Origin: Diacronema lutheri
Lineage: Eukaryota; Haptophyta; Pavlovophyceae; Pavlovales; Pavlovaceae
NCBI GenBank assembly: GCA_019448385.1
Contig: JAGTXO010000011.1
Span: 62,001 to 126,000 of the forward strand
Reading direction: 5' to 3'
DNA length: 64,000 bases
The notes beneath the pieces are model-generated. The model saw nothing but the letters and a program-made list of their open reading frames with translations. It searched no databases and was not told where the DNA came from. This document shows, piece by piece, positions 21,861 to 30,585 of this stretch. Made by a program: the position numbers and the translations under genes. Within the stretch, counting starts at the first letter, position 1. The number at the start of each line of letters is the position of its first letter.

Positions 21861-22457
21861 CTAACGGCGCTTACGTCAGGACAGCGGGGTCAGCACCAGC
21901 TGCACAATTAATATAAATTATCGCGACGGCTGCGTCCTCGCACTCTGGCGACCGCGCTCCGCGCGCTTCGCCGCCCCTGCCCATCGACTGCGCCGGCATC
22001 ACGAAACACACACATTTCGCCGCCGTCGATGGGTTTGGGAGCGGCGGGGCGCGCGGGCGCGGCTGCACGGGCGGCGGCGGCGTAGTGTGCTCGGGGTTGT
22101 GCTGCGCTCCGCCGGTGGGGTTGGGCGCCCTCGGTGGCGTGGCGCCCGGCAACGGCCGGGAAGTCTTCGCGGCACCGGTGGTGCGCGCAGGGGCGGCGTC
22201 GCGTCGTGCGGCCGACCGGGCGGCGGAAGCGGGCGCTGACACGTGCGGTGACCTGGGCGGCGTGTGTCGCCTGCACGCGGGCGGCGGCACGCGACCGGCA
22301 GCGCGCGGCGGTTAGGCACGTGCGGGCCCTTTGGGCCCGTCGGGCCTCGCTGCCCGCTCGCTGGTGACCGGGATGCGCGGGGATCGACGACATTGGTGGC
22401 TACTCGATTCCCCCGCAGCTGGTGCTGACCCCGCTGTCCTGACGTAAGCGCCGTTAG
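21861..22457. mobile_element. Short non-autonomous transposon (597 bp) of the 2451-3782 family
   Basis: Starts CTAACGGCGCTTACGTCAGG and ends with its reverse complement. The left copy of the inverted repeat is only about 43 bp (21861-21903), whereas the right one (22382-22457) has the full 76 bp. Flanks read TATA on both sides, so a TA or TATA duplication fits. The interior (21930-22330) is GC-rich; about 110 bp of it (21946-22060) is related to 44691-44820. Confidence 0.75.
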
Positions 22458-22518
22458 TATATAAATAATTTACCTCAATATGGAAAAGATGTTGCCCTCG
22501 CCAATTGGGGGGGTGAGG

Positions 22519-22521
<3 letters not shown>

Positions 22522-22550
<29 letters not shown>
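22522..22550. repeat. Poly-G tract (G29)
   Basis: About 29 uninterrupted G, flanked by further G-rich sequence up to about 22570, between the short transposon and the channel fragment. Confidence 0.9.
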
Positions 22551-22574
22551 ATGGGGGGGGCGGGGAGGGGTTTC

Positions 22575-23560
22575 ACGTCGACGGGATGCGTGACAAGGAG
22601 CTCGATCACGCTGACGCTGCCCGAGCACGCAGCAAGATCCCCCGGAGTGCACTGCGGCCATTTGCATCGACCGCGTGCACGTCGCTCGCCGGCCCGCTGA
22701 GGAGCGCGCGCACCTTGCCCACTTCGCACTTGACGCAGGCAAAGCAGAGGCGCATGTGCAGCAGCTCGGCGCGACGCCGCTTGGCGGATGAGAGGATCTG
22801 CGCGGCGGGCGGGCGGGTGTGCGTTCGCATCACGAGCAGAGAAGACGAAGGACGGAGTACGAAGGGCTGAGCACAGGGGGCGGCGGGGACGCATGCACGC
22901 TGTAGACGCAAGGGGCCGCAAGCAGCGTGCAGCAGCAAACGCACCACTTGCAGCCGAGAAGCACTATCGGCGGCGAGGGCGCTTGTTGCGGACGCTGCCG
23001 CAGACCCCAACGCACTGCCGCCGGCCAGCTCGGAGTCAGCGTCCATCCGCGAGCGACCTGACATCACCGAGCCGCCTGCCGAGTTCGAGCGCAAGGACTT
23101 TGAGTTTGAGCGAGACGTCACTGCGTGCAAACGAAAACGCGCCCCCGATGACGCACAGCAACACGCAGCGCATTGCGCACAGGAGGTGAGAGTGCGCGCG
23201 CATCGCATCGCATGTATGCTCGCAATATGCACGGAGATGCTGGTGCCGCACATCGAGCAGTGCGCAGGTGCCGAACGGCGCGTTTGCGAGGACGATCGAT
23301 CAGCGTGCACTTGCATGCTGATGGATGGCGTTCTCCATCACGATGTCGTGCATGCCAGGGAAGCTCCCGTCGACAGGAGCACAAATATGCGCGTCTCCAC
23401 GTCCGGTGCTGCGCGCGCGTTGTGCACGTGCCGAACCTGGAGCACGCCGGTTCGCGGTGGGACACGTGAGCGCGCGAGGCCGTGGGCGCGTGCGACTGCG
23501 CGCGCATTGGGCAGTGCCTCGCACGCGCTGCGACGCAGCATGTCGCAAGCGTAGACACGG
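22575..23560 (-). pseudogene. Fragment C of the tandem channel gene
   Basis: Collinear with about 5470-6460 of copy B: the first part of the ankyrin exon 8 (22586-22795), intron 7, the Ser-rich linker exon 7 (about 22950-23122), intron 6, and part of nucleotide-binding-fold exon 6 (about 23300-23440). Damage is visible: the exon 8 equivalent is altered after CACGCAGCAAGATC, exon 6 has lost the segment between CCAGG and CGACAGGAGC, and there is a 20-bp insertion in the intron 6 equivalent. Nothing upstream or downstream restores a gene, so this is a decayed third copy. Confidence 0.85.
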
Positions 23561-23741
23561 ACTTCTGCGTCGGCTGCTCTTGCGGCCCTCCACGGCAGCT
23601 GGCGCGAATGAACGCGCAACGCCGCCTGTTTGCAACTTTGGAGGTGGCAGAACGCTGCGCGAATGCGTGTATTGGCGTGCCCTCGAGCGTGCTAGGAGCT
23701 GTCATTGCTTGCGACGCGTTCGCTCCAGGTTTCAAGAGCCT

Positions 23742-24641
23742 TCAGCGCAAGTTCTTGAACTCTTGCAGCAGCTCCAGGCAGTACGGATCAAATTCGGCGA
23801 CAAAGTGGTGCCAGCCGACGACGCGCAGCCCGTGTTCGGCCACAAACGTGTCGCATGACCAGCCGGCGCGCGTCTCCATGTCCTGCACGCTCAGCCCATC
23901 GACGCCGCCCGGAGCCGCCGCGCCGCGCGCAAAGCGCTGCTCGCCCGAGCGCTGCTCCATCAGCAGGAAAAAGTAGCGGTGCGCGCCGGTGTTGGCGGGC
24001 GGAAAGGCGCCTACGTACGGCCGCAGCGTCGTGCCGCTCACCAGCTCGTTCCCAGGTATGTTCACCACCAGCCAGTGCACCCACGAGCGCGACGACGGCT
24101 CGGCGGGCGAGGGCGCGTCCGCATCGACGAGCGCGAGCGCATAATACTTGAGCTGCTCGTCGGGCGCGGCGGCGAGCGGGTCGTTGTCTGCCGCGCCCGC
24201 CGCCGCGGGCTCCCAATACACTTTTGGCGCGTCGCGCACCTGCGTCGGCGTCACCTTGATGCCCACCTGCCGGAGGAGGCCGGCGCCCTCGGTCGGCGTA
24301 TCACCGAACGAGCGGATGTCCTTCATGTTCATGCTGCTGCGCACCCACGCGGGGTAGCGCACCTCGAGTGGCACCGATTCGTCGAAGCGCGAGCCGATCA
24401 CGTCGGGCACGAGCCGAGACGACTCTTGCGTCTCATCAGGCCCCACCTTCGGGGCAAACGCCTCCTCCAAAAACTTGAAGACGGCGACGGGCCGCGCGCG
24501 TGCAGGCGCGCGCATAGCTCTTACAGCAGAAGCGAGGCGCGCCACACCGCCATGAGGCGGTGCTGTCGGCCGCGAGCCCGTCGCGCCCGCCACGAGCAGC
24601 GCGAGCAACGCCGCGCTCCGCAAGAATGTGCGCCGCACCAT
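23742..24641 (-). CDS. Secreted/ER phosphatidylethanolamine-binding protein (PEBP)
   Basis: Single-exon 299-aa protein. Residues 1-23 (MVRRTFLRSAALLALLVAGA...) look like a signal peptide. The PEBP fold fills about residues 105-295: VDADAP followed by WVHWLVVNIPG (the family DPDAPS...HWLV.NI block) and GAHRYFFLLMEQ (the GxHRYxF block). Together these line the anion-binding pocket. PEBPs act in signalling or lipid binding (for example FT/TFL1 and RKIP relatives). The extended N-terminus and the small inserts are typical of algal members. Its 3' end abuts the decayed channel fragment; no promoter element is obvious upstream apart from an AT-rich patch (24642-24662). Confidence 0.85.
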   Translation of the reverse strand: MVRRTFLRSAALLALLVAGATGSRPTAPPHGGVARLASAVRAMRAPARARPVAVFKFLEEAFAPKVGPDETQESSRLVPDVIGSRFDESVPLEVRYPAWVRSSMNMKDIRSFGDTPTEGAGLLRQVGIKVTPTQVRDAPKVYWEPAAAGAADNDPLAAAPDEQLKYYALALVDADAPSPAEPSSRSWVHWLVVNIPGNELVSGTTLRPYVGAFPPANTGAHRYFFLLMEQRSGEQRFARGAAAPGGVDGLSVQDMETRAGWSCDTFVAEHGLRVVGWHHFVAEFDPYCLELLQEFKNLR

Positions 24642-24879
24642 CGTAATTATTTGACGGTCACAGTCACAAGACGAGTGTCGACTGAGGGAGCCAAGTCAGA
24701 GGATCGAGCAACGTCGCTGCAGTTGGCGAACGTGCGGTCCCCGCAGGTCAGGAGAGCGCGGCCACCAGCAATACATCCGGCCGAGCATGGAGACCCCCCC
24801 CCCCTCCCCCCGGGCACCGCCTAGCCGCGCTCCTCGCGCGCAGGCGCGCGACCAGCCGCCAGGGTTTGCGCGCGCTCGC

Positions 24880-25353
24880 CTAGCCGGAGAAGAACCCGCC
24901 CGTTGGTGTCCTTTTGGACAGGCCGGTCGGGTGCGGGTCGCGGTACGGCAGGACCGAGATGCCGGTCGTGTCCCACGACGGCTTGGAATTGTACGTCTCC
25001 TCGCTGTGCAGATCGTGCACGCGCTGCATGTGAACCTTGTGCGTGCGGATCTCATCCTCGAGCTGCGCGATCGTGTCCTGCTTATGTTTGATCGTCTCGA
25101 GTAGCTCGATCTGCTTGCCCATGTAAAAATTCGTCCTGTCCACCGGCTGGGGCTTGGCCATGATGCCGAGCCGCACAGCCTCCGTCTCGAGCTGCGCCTT
25201 GCGCTTGAGCTCAGAGGCCTGACGGCGCGCCGCGCGGGGCCGATGCACGCGTGCCGCTCGCGCCACGCTCAGGCGCGGGCTTGCACGGCGCCGGTGGGGA
25301 GCCGCCTCCCCGAGACGTACCCAGCGGTCGAGGGTCCCCTCCTGGTACGCCAT
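24880..25353 (-). CDS. Small coiled-coil protein of unknown function (123 aa)
   Basis: Exon 1 is 25353-25321 (11 codons, MAYQEGTLDRW), intron 25320-25219 (GTACGT...CGTCAG, 102 bp), exon 2 25218-24880. Phase 0 on both sides. The protein starts with a basic helix (ASELKRKAQLETEAVRLG), has a central coiled coil (KQIELLETIKHKQDTIAQLE...) and ends in a Trp/Pro/Gly tail (SWDTTGISVLPYRDPHP). Size, helix plus WDTTG-type tail and basic charge are reminiscent of small axonemal microtubule-inner proteins, but I recognise no named family. It is head-to-head with the cold-shock gene, 113 bp apart. Confidence 0.7.
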   Translation of the reverse strand: MAYQEGTLDRWVRLGEAAPHRRRASPRLSVARAARVHRPRAARRQASELKRKAQLETEAVRLGIMAKPQPVDRTNFYMGKQIELLETIKHKQDTIAQLEDEIRTHKVHMQRVHDLHSEETYNSKPSWDTTGISVLPYRDPHPTGLSKRTPTGGFFSG

Positions 25354-25466
25354 GATTGTGTAACGACCGGACACACCTCGCCAGAGGCGCGTGACCGGGG
25401 TTTTATCCGGACTCAAAGACGAGCCCGAGCGAATTCGCAGCCCCGTCGCCGCCTTCTCCAGCCACC
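25354..25466. promoter_or_regulatory. Shared divergent promoter region (113 bp)
   Basis: Only 113 bp separate the two start codons of the coiled-coil gene and the cold-shock gene. No TATA box is evident; position alone supports this call. Confidence 0.5.
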
Positions 25467-25996
25467 ATGCGCTTGTCCCTCCTCGCCGGCCTGAGCATGG
25501 CCATGCGCCAGGGCCCGATCGCGCCGCGCGTCTTCACGCGCCCGTTGAGCGCGCCGAGCACGCGCATCTTCCTCTCCGACGCGCCGCGCTCGTCCACCGG
25601 CGCGGCGACTGACCGCAAGGCCGGCGCAGTGAAGTGGTTCAACACGCAGAAGGGCTTTGGCTTCATCACGCCCGCTGATGGCTCGGCCGACGTGTTCGTG
25701 CACCAGACGGCAATCTACGCGCCCGGCTTCCGCAGCCTCGCGGAGGGCGAGGCCGTCGAGTACGAGGTGCGGGGACGCGCGACGCGCGCGCCAACGCGCG
25801 TCGCGCGCGGCTTGCTCGGTTGGCCGCCGCTCACGTCGTGTGCCCCGCCATGCGCCTTCCGCCTCGCGCGCGGCGCACCGCGCAGATTGAGACGAGCTCG
25901 GACGGGCGTATCCGGGCACTCTCGGTCACCGGCCCGAACGGCGACTACGTCCGCGGCGCGCCGCGCGACCCCTACTTCCCGGACGACCAGCAGTGA
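25467..25996 (+). CDS. Organelle-targeted cold-shock domain protein
   Basis: Exon 1 25467-25766, intron 25767-25885 (GTGCGG...CGCGCAG, 119 bp), exon 2 25886-25996; 136 aa. The cold-shock domain (about residues 52-120) has RNP1-type KGFGFITP and RNP2-type VFVHQ motifs preceded by GAVKWFN, so it should bind single-stranded RNA or DNA. The first 45 residues ([20 protein letters not shown]...) are basic, Ser/Arg-rich and lack acids, as expected for a mitochondrial or plastid targeting peptide. The tail ends [10 protein letters not shown]. The second exon completes the last beta strands ([19 protein letters not shown]), confirming the splice. Confidence 0.88.
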
Positions 25997-26929
25997 GCGT
26001 CGTCACGCACGAGTCTCCTCCGGGCTTCCAGAAGATTTTGCGTGGGCGCGCGCGCGCGGCTTAGGCGCGAGCGCGAGCCGCGCATTTCGGGCTGTGGCCG
26101 GCCGCGCACAGCCGGCTACGGGCCGTCCTGAATTCCTCGCCGGCTCTTCCGCACACGCGAGTGTCTGCGGCAAGGCGGGTGTGATTGCCGTTTGCGCCGC
26201 GGCCGACAGATCTTTGGCCCTCCATCTTGTGCATATCGCAGTCCCGCGGCCCACCACACCTCTACCCACACAGCGCACACGGCACGTCTCTTGAGAAGGG
26301 AGAATAATTATGATGTCATCGGACCTCTGAAGGCACGATGTCTCATGTCGGGCGCGAATTTGTTCGGCTGCGCTCGCCGCAGAAGCACGAGCCGCAGGCA
26401 GTCCCGCACGTCCATGCCGTTGAAAATTGCTGCGCTCGCGTGCACGCCTATAGCCTGCGCGAGTGAGAAGAGGTTCTAGTGCCGGGGCCAGGGGCCGAGG
26501 GGCATCCGGAACGGGTGTGTCGTACGACGCCGACGATGACGGCGACTCGAGCAGCGGCGGCGGTGGCAGCGGCGGCAGCGGCGCCGGCGGCGATGGCGCC
26601 GGCGTCGGTGACGATGACGACCCCAGCGTGCGCCGTGTGAGGCGCCGGTGGGTCAGCTAAGGCGGCCGAGCGGCGCCGCACGCCGGCCCTGGGGGAGGAG
26701 AGGTGCGCGCGCGCCTGCCCTTTTCAACGGCTCGGAGCGACGACGCCGCTCCGATGGCGAGGCGATCGGCGGAGCAGGCTTGGAGGCGTGCCGCACATGC
26801 AGAGGCCAGGAGGCGTGCGGCAACTCGGCAACTCCCGCCGCCCTCGCGCCAATGTCCGGCGGCGGCGGGCGGTGCGCTGGCGTGGCTGGCGGTCTCATTG
26901 GCGGCGTCGTGCCCGCCAGCCTCGCGCTC
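25997..26929. other. Intergenic, no firm gene
   Basis: Contains a short AT-richer patch (about 26285-26325) and a plus-strand Asp/Ser/Gly low-complexity frame (26463-26660) which I do not believe is a gene. Nothing else is recognisable. Confidence 0.5.
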
Positions 26930-27142
26930 GGGTCGAAGTAAGTGTTCGGGCGGCGTGGCAGGCGGTGGCTCGCTGTTGACGGGCGGCGAAGCGCTCGTTG
27001 GCGGCGTCGAGCTGCACGGCGTCGAGCTGCGCCAATGCCCGGAGGCGTCGAGCTGCACGGCAGCGTGGAGCTCGACGCCGCCGACGAGCACGTCGTCGCC
27101 GAGGCGTCGCCTGCCACGCCGCCCGAACACTTACTTCGACCC
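26930..27142. repeat. Long foldback (inverted) repeat
   Basis: 26930-26964 and 27108-27142 are perfect 35-bp inverted copies (GGGTCGAAGTAAGTGTTCGG...). Inside them a second inverted pair (GGCGGCGTCGAGCTGCAC-type near 26998, GTGGAGCTCGACGCCGCC near 27067) extends the stem, leaving a short loop. Candidate miniature element or hairpin RNA source. Confidence 0.8.
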
Positions 27143-27177
27143 AAGCGCCAGGCCCGCACCCAGCTCCAAAGCCCGAG

Positions 27178-27219
<42 letters not shown>

Positions 27220-27225
27220 GGGGGG
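27178..27225. repeat. C40-G8 homopolymer junction
   Basis: About 40 C followed directly by about 8 G, between the foldback repeat and the 3' end of the PDAP1-like gene. Confidence 0.9.
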
Positions 27226-27409
27226 CCTCCCCCTCTCCCCCCTCTCCCCAGCCAGGCGGCGCCGCGCGGCTTGTCGTCGCCGCAGAACGCGCGTAAGCGC
27301 GACGATGCCCCGCCATAGGCGCAACGTGGGGCGCGCGGACTTTTTTTGTACAGTCCTCAGTCACCTTCCCGGCTTCCCCCCTCAGCCCACGCGCGCGCCG
27401 CCGCCGCCG

Positions 27410-27642
27410 CTACTTGACCTTGGCGAGCGGATATTCCTCATGGGAAACGCCCGCTCCCGGCGCGTACCGATCGTAGCCCTCGGCGGCGATGCGCGCGGCG
27501 GCCTGCGCGGCGCGCTTCTCGCGCACGAGCCGCAGCTTCTCCATATCCGCGGCGATCTGCTCCGGGTCAGGCTTGGCTCGCTGCGCCTCGAGCTGCTCGC
27601 GCTCCTTGCGCGTGAGCTGGCGCGGAGGCGGCGCGGACGGGC

Positions 27643-27673
<31 letters not shown>

Positions 27674-28098
27674 GTCGTCGTCATCATCGTCGTCGTCGCT
27701 ACCGCTCGGCGGCATGTCGCCAGGCTGCACCTTCTTCTCCTTGCCCTTGGCTGCGCGAGCGCGCGCGAGCGCGCACGCGCATGGCGCGGCACCGCCTGAG
27801 GGCATGCTCCGCTCGCCACGCGCGCCCGAGGGGAAGAAGCGGCCCCATTGACGTGCGCGCCGTTGTGTGTGCGCGCGCGCGCACGCTTTAGCTGCAGCTT
27901 GCCCTCCTCTTCCTCGTCCGACGAGTTTGGTGGCATCTCGCCGACAGTCGAGCTCTGCGCGGCCATCTTGTTGCCGCCCCGCGCCGGCCGATCGTCGTCG
28001 TCGTCGCTCTCCTCATCATCCTTGCCGCGGTTCTCGCGCTCGAGCGCCTCGGCGCTCGTAAACTGCTTCCGCCCGCCCTTCTTGCCGCCCTTCGCCAT
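27410..28098 (-). CDS. PDAP1: PDAP1 / HASPP28-like acidic phosphoprotein
   Basis: Exon 1 28098-27885, intron 27884-27751 (GTGCGC...GCGCAG, 134 bp), exon 2 27750-27410; 184 aa. The N-terminus MAKGGKKGGRKQFTSAEALE matches the family start MPKGG(R/K)KGG...QYTS. The C-terminal half has LTRKEREQLEAQRAKPDPEQ and MEKLRLVREKRAAQAAARI, the conserved PDAP1 helix. Between them lie poly-Asp tracts and MPPSGSDD/MPPNSSDEE repeats rich in CK2-type sites. The family (28-kDa heat- and acid-stable phosphoprotein) is cytosolic/nuclear and its biochemical role is poorly known. Head-to-head with the gene at 28259. Confidence 0.8.
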
Positions 28099-28258
28099 CG
28101 CCCCGCGCAGCGCGCACGACGGCTCCCCCTCCCCACTCGCGCGTCCGGAGACGGCGTATCCGGCAGCCGGAAGTTGCGCGATTTTAAAAACCCTTTTTTG
28201 AGTTTCCTGGGGTGGTTCGAGTGCCGGGTACGGGCCTCTCGTGGGAGGCGCGCGCGCG
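28099..28258. promoter_or_regulatory. Divergent promoter region (160 bp)
   Basis: Between opposing start codons at 28098 and 28259. Contains GCGCGATTTTAAAAACCC (about 28177-28194), the only AT-rich patch, followed by TTTTTTGAG. Confidence 0.45.
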
Positions 28259-29890
28259 ATGAAGCTGGGCAAGCGGCTCGGCGAGCTGCGTGACACGCTG
28301 AGCGACCGGCTCGGCATCGCGAAAAAGCGGACGAGCCCGCGCAAGGGGCGCGCCACGCCGCGCAAAGTCACGTTTGGCGCCGTCAAGGTGACCGAGTTTG
28401 AACGGCTGCTGTGCGGAGGCGGAGGCGTACCCGACGGGGACGTGGTCAGCCTCGGTGCGTGGCGCGCCCAGCTCGCGTGGCGCGCGCGTCGGCGTGGGCC
28501 AGCGCATCGGCCCTCGCATCGGCCGCCCGTGGCCACGCGCTGGTCGTCCGTGCGCCGCTGCAACACACGCCGCCACGTGCGTCGATCGCGCCGGCGTTGC
28601 CCTCTCGCGCGCGCTCCCTCACGCCGCGGCGCGGCGGCGTGCCCGCAGGCCTGGGCCGCGAGGTGCGCTCGTACGAAACCGCGCCGCGCGATCGCCCGCG
28701 CACCGCCGACAAGGACACGTACTGCGTGCGCGGCTGCCTGGACGTGCGGAAGCGCGCGCAACTCCTGTGTGAGTGGATGCGCAAGCGGGACTACCTCACG
28801 CAGCTGCGGTGCGCCGCGCAGCGGGTGCGCGGGTGGGTGGTGCGCAGGCGTACGGTGGAGACGGGCCTGCGCGCCGCGCACACCACATCGCCCAGCGGCG
28901 CGCTCTGCCCCACACGGCATGGAGGAAGGAAGGAGACTAAGCAGAGAGAGAAGTGGAGCGATTTCTCAGAGAGAAGGGGAGGGATTTCCCCGGCTCGTCG
29001 GCTGCGTTCACACCGCGTGCACGCGCGCGCACCCGCCGCGCTCGCCGCTCTCTGCCTACACCCGTCCGCCTACGCCTCGCGCGCGCGGTGGGACCCACCC
29101 ATCCCCCCCCCCACCCCCCACCCCCCCCCCCCCCCCCACAAACCCAATTTCAAAATCCCCGCGCAGAAAACTGGTCAAGCCGCAGCTTCTGCGCGTGCAG
29201 CGCGGGCGCGAGGCGTCCAACGCCGTCCCCGCGCACTGTCGCGACATGCCCACTTCGCTCGCAGAGGCCGTCGCCGTCGCGCGCGCGGACGAGGCCGCCG
29301 CCGTGCGCGCGCTGCTGCACGCCGCAGCGCGCGCCGCGGCGGCCTCGCCGCCGGACGCGGCGAACGCGGAGGGCGACGGTGGCGAGGCAGAGGGTGGCGC
29401 ACGCGCACGCCGCCGCTCGCCGCTCGTGCCGCAAAGGCATTTGACCCGCCAGCCCATCCGCTCGCCCAAACGCGCGCGCACGGCGCACGGCGACGCGGCT
29501 GCTGACGGTGAGAGCGGGCACGCGCTGCCAGACGAGGAGGAGGAGGTGAAGGAGGGCGAGGAGGAGGAGGCGGACGACGCCGACGGCGTCGAGAACGAGC
29601 CGGAGGCCGAGCCCGCGGCGCCGGCCGCAGGCACGCTGACGGCGGTCGCGCACGCGCGCACGGGTACGGCCAGCGCCGCGCGCGCGCACGAGCGGGCCGC
29701 GCGGCTGACCGCGGCGAGCGGAGGCGCGGTGGTCGCGAGTGGGCTGCAGCTGTGGGGCTCGCGGGTTGTTGGCCAGCGCTTTGTGCCGGCCGCCGCGAAC
29801 GGTGGCGGCGCGACGGCGGCTGGCCGCGCTGACGCCGGCGGCGGCGCGCTCCGCGACATCTCGCGCTGGCTCGTGTGGCGCGACTTTTGA
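28259..29890 (+). CDS. Basic/acidic protein with KVTFGAVKV motif, function unknown
   Basis: Exons 28259-28454, 28649-28808, 29167-29890; introns of 194 bp (GTGCGT...CCGCAG) and 358 bp (GTGCGC...GCGCAG) agree in phase; 359 aa. The N-terminus is strongly basic (MKLGKRLGELRDTLSDRLGI...) with KVTFGAVKVTEFERLL followed by SLGLG. This resembles the V-x-F-x-x-V-x-V-R-x-Y/F motif that recurs in hypothetical proteins of diatoms and haptophytes. The third exon is Ala-rich, then Glu/Asp-rich, and ends ISRWLVWRDF. The second intron contains a C17 run, and its donor is the least certain part. No catalytic motif is seen. Confidence 0.6.
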   Translation: MKLGKRLGELRDTLSDRLGIAKKRTSPRKGRATPRKVTFGAVKVTEFERLLCGGGGVPDGDVVSLGAWRAQLAWRARRRGPAHRPSHRPPVATRWSSVRRCNTRRHVRRSRRRCPLARAPSRRGAAACPQAWAARCARTKPRRAIARAPPTRTRTACAAAWTCGSARNSCVSGCASGTTSRSCGAPRSGCAGGWCAGVRWRRACAPRTPHRPAARSAPHGMEEGRRLSRERSGAISQREGEGFPRLVGCVHTACTRAHPPRSPLSAYTRPPTPRARGGTHPSPPPPPTPPPPPTNPISKSPRRKLVKPQLLRVQRGREASNAVPAHCRDMPTSLAEAVAVARADEAAAVRALLHAAARAAAASPPDAANAEGDGGEAEGGARARRRSPLVPQRHLTRQPIRSPKRARTAHGDAAADGESGHALPDEEEEVKEGEEEEADDADGVENEPEAEPAAPAAGTLTAVAHARTGTASAARAHERAARLTAASGGAVVASGLQLWGSRVVGQRFVPAAANGGGATAAGRADAGGGALRDISRWLVWRDF

Positions 29891-29964
29891 CGGCGCCAGT
29901 TGGCGCGCCGCGACATCTCGCGCTGGCTCGTGTGGCGCGACTTTTGACGGCGCCAGTTGGCGCG
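29851..29964. repeat. 57-bp tandem duplication across a stop codon
   Basis: 29851-29907 and 29908-29964 are identical. Each unit contains the last codons (RDISRWLVWRDF) and the TGA of the upstream gene. The unit is 19 codons, so the second copy is in the same frame. Confidence 0.95.
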
Positions 29965-30171
29965 CCGGGCGAGCGCACGTGCCGCGTGCGTTCTCGCTCG
30001 TGCACTCGGTTTTCTGACGAGCTGGAGTCGAGGCGGGCGGCATGTGGAGCATGTCACTGGCATTGTTACTGAGCCGGGAGCGCGATGGGCGGAGTTTCGG
30101 GTTTCCCACTATCTGCATAGTACTCTCTTTTAAGCTTTTAACGACTTCAACGACTTCCGCCCCGACGCGTC

Positions 30172-30554
30172 ATGCACGTCGAGCGCCACGACGACTACGA
30201 GGACGCCCCCGTGTTCGCCGACGTGGGCGAGGCGGTCGAGCTGGCGACGCAGCGCTCGGCCACGTCGCTCGTCAGCGGTCGCGTGCAGGCCGACTTTTTC
30301 GACGAGGCGCTCCACACGGTCGACGTGCTCGGTGAGGTGAACTCGGCGCTTCAGGCGGCGAGCGAGCCGCAGATGCGCGCGACGACGTACGCGGAGGAGG
30401 CGCTCCTCGGCCGGGTGGAGGATCAGCAGGGCTTCTTCTCGCCCGTCGTGCGCGGCGACTCGTCCGCCTCGTCCGTCTACCCGGAGGAGCTGGCTGGCAG
30501 GATGGCCGTCGTCGCCGGGCCGGACGGCGAGCTCATGGCGCGCGGCCGCGAGCT

Positions 30555-30585
<31 letters not shown>

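Noticed and set aside
26463-26660. Asp/Gly/Ser plus-strand frame
   Set aside because: Short, simple-sequence, no ATG context or homology.
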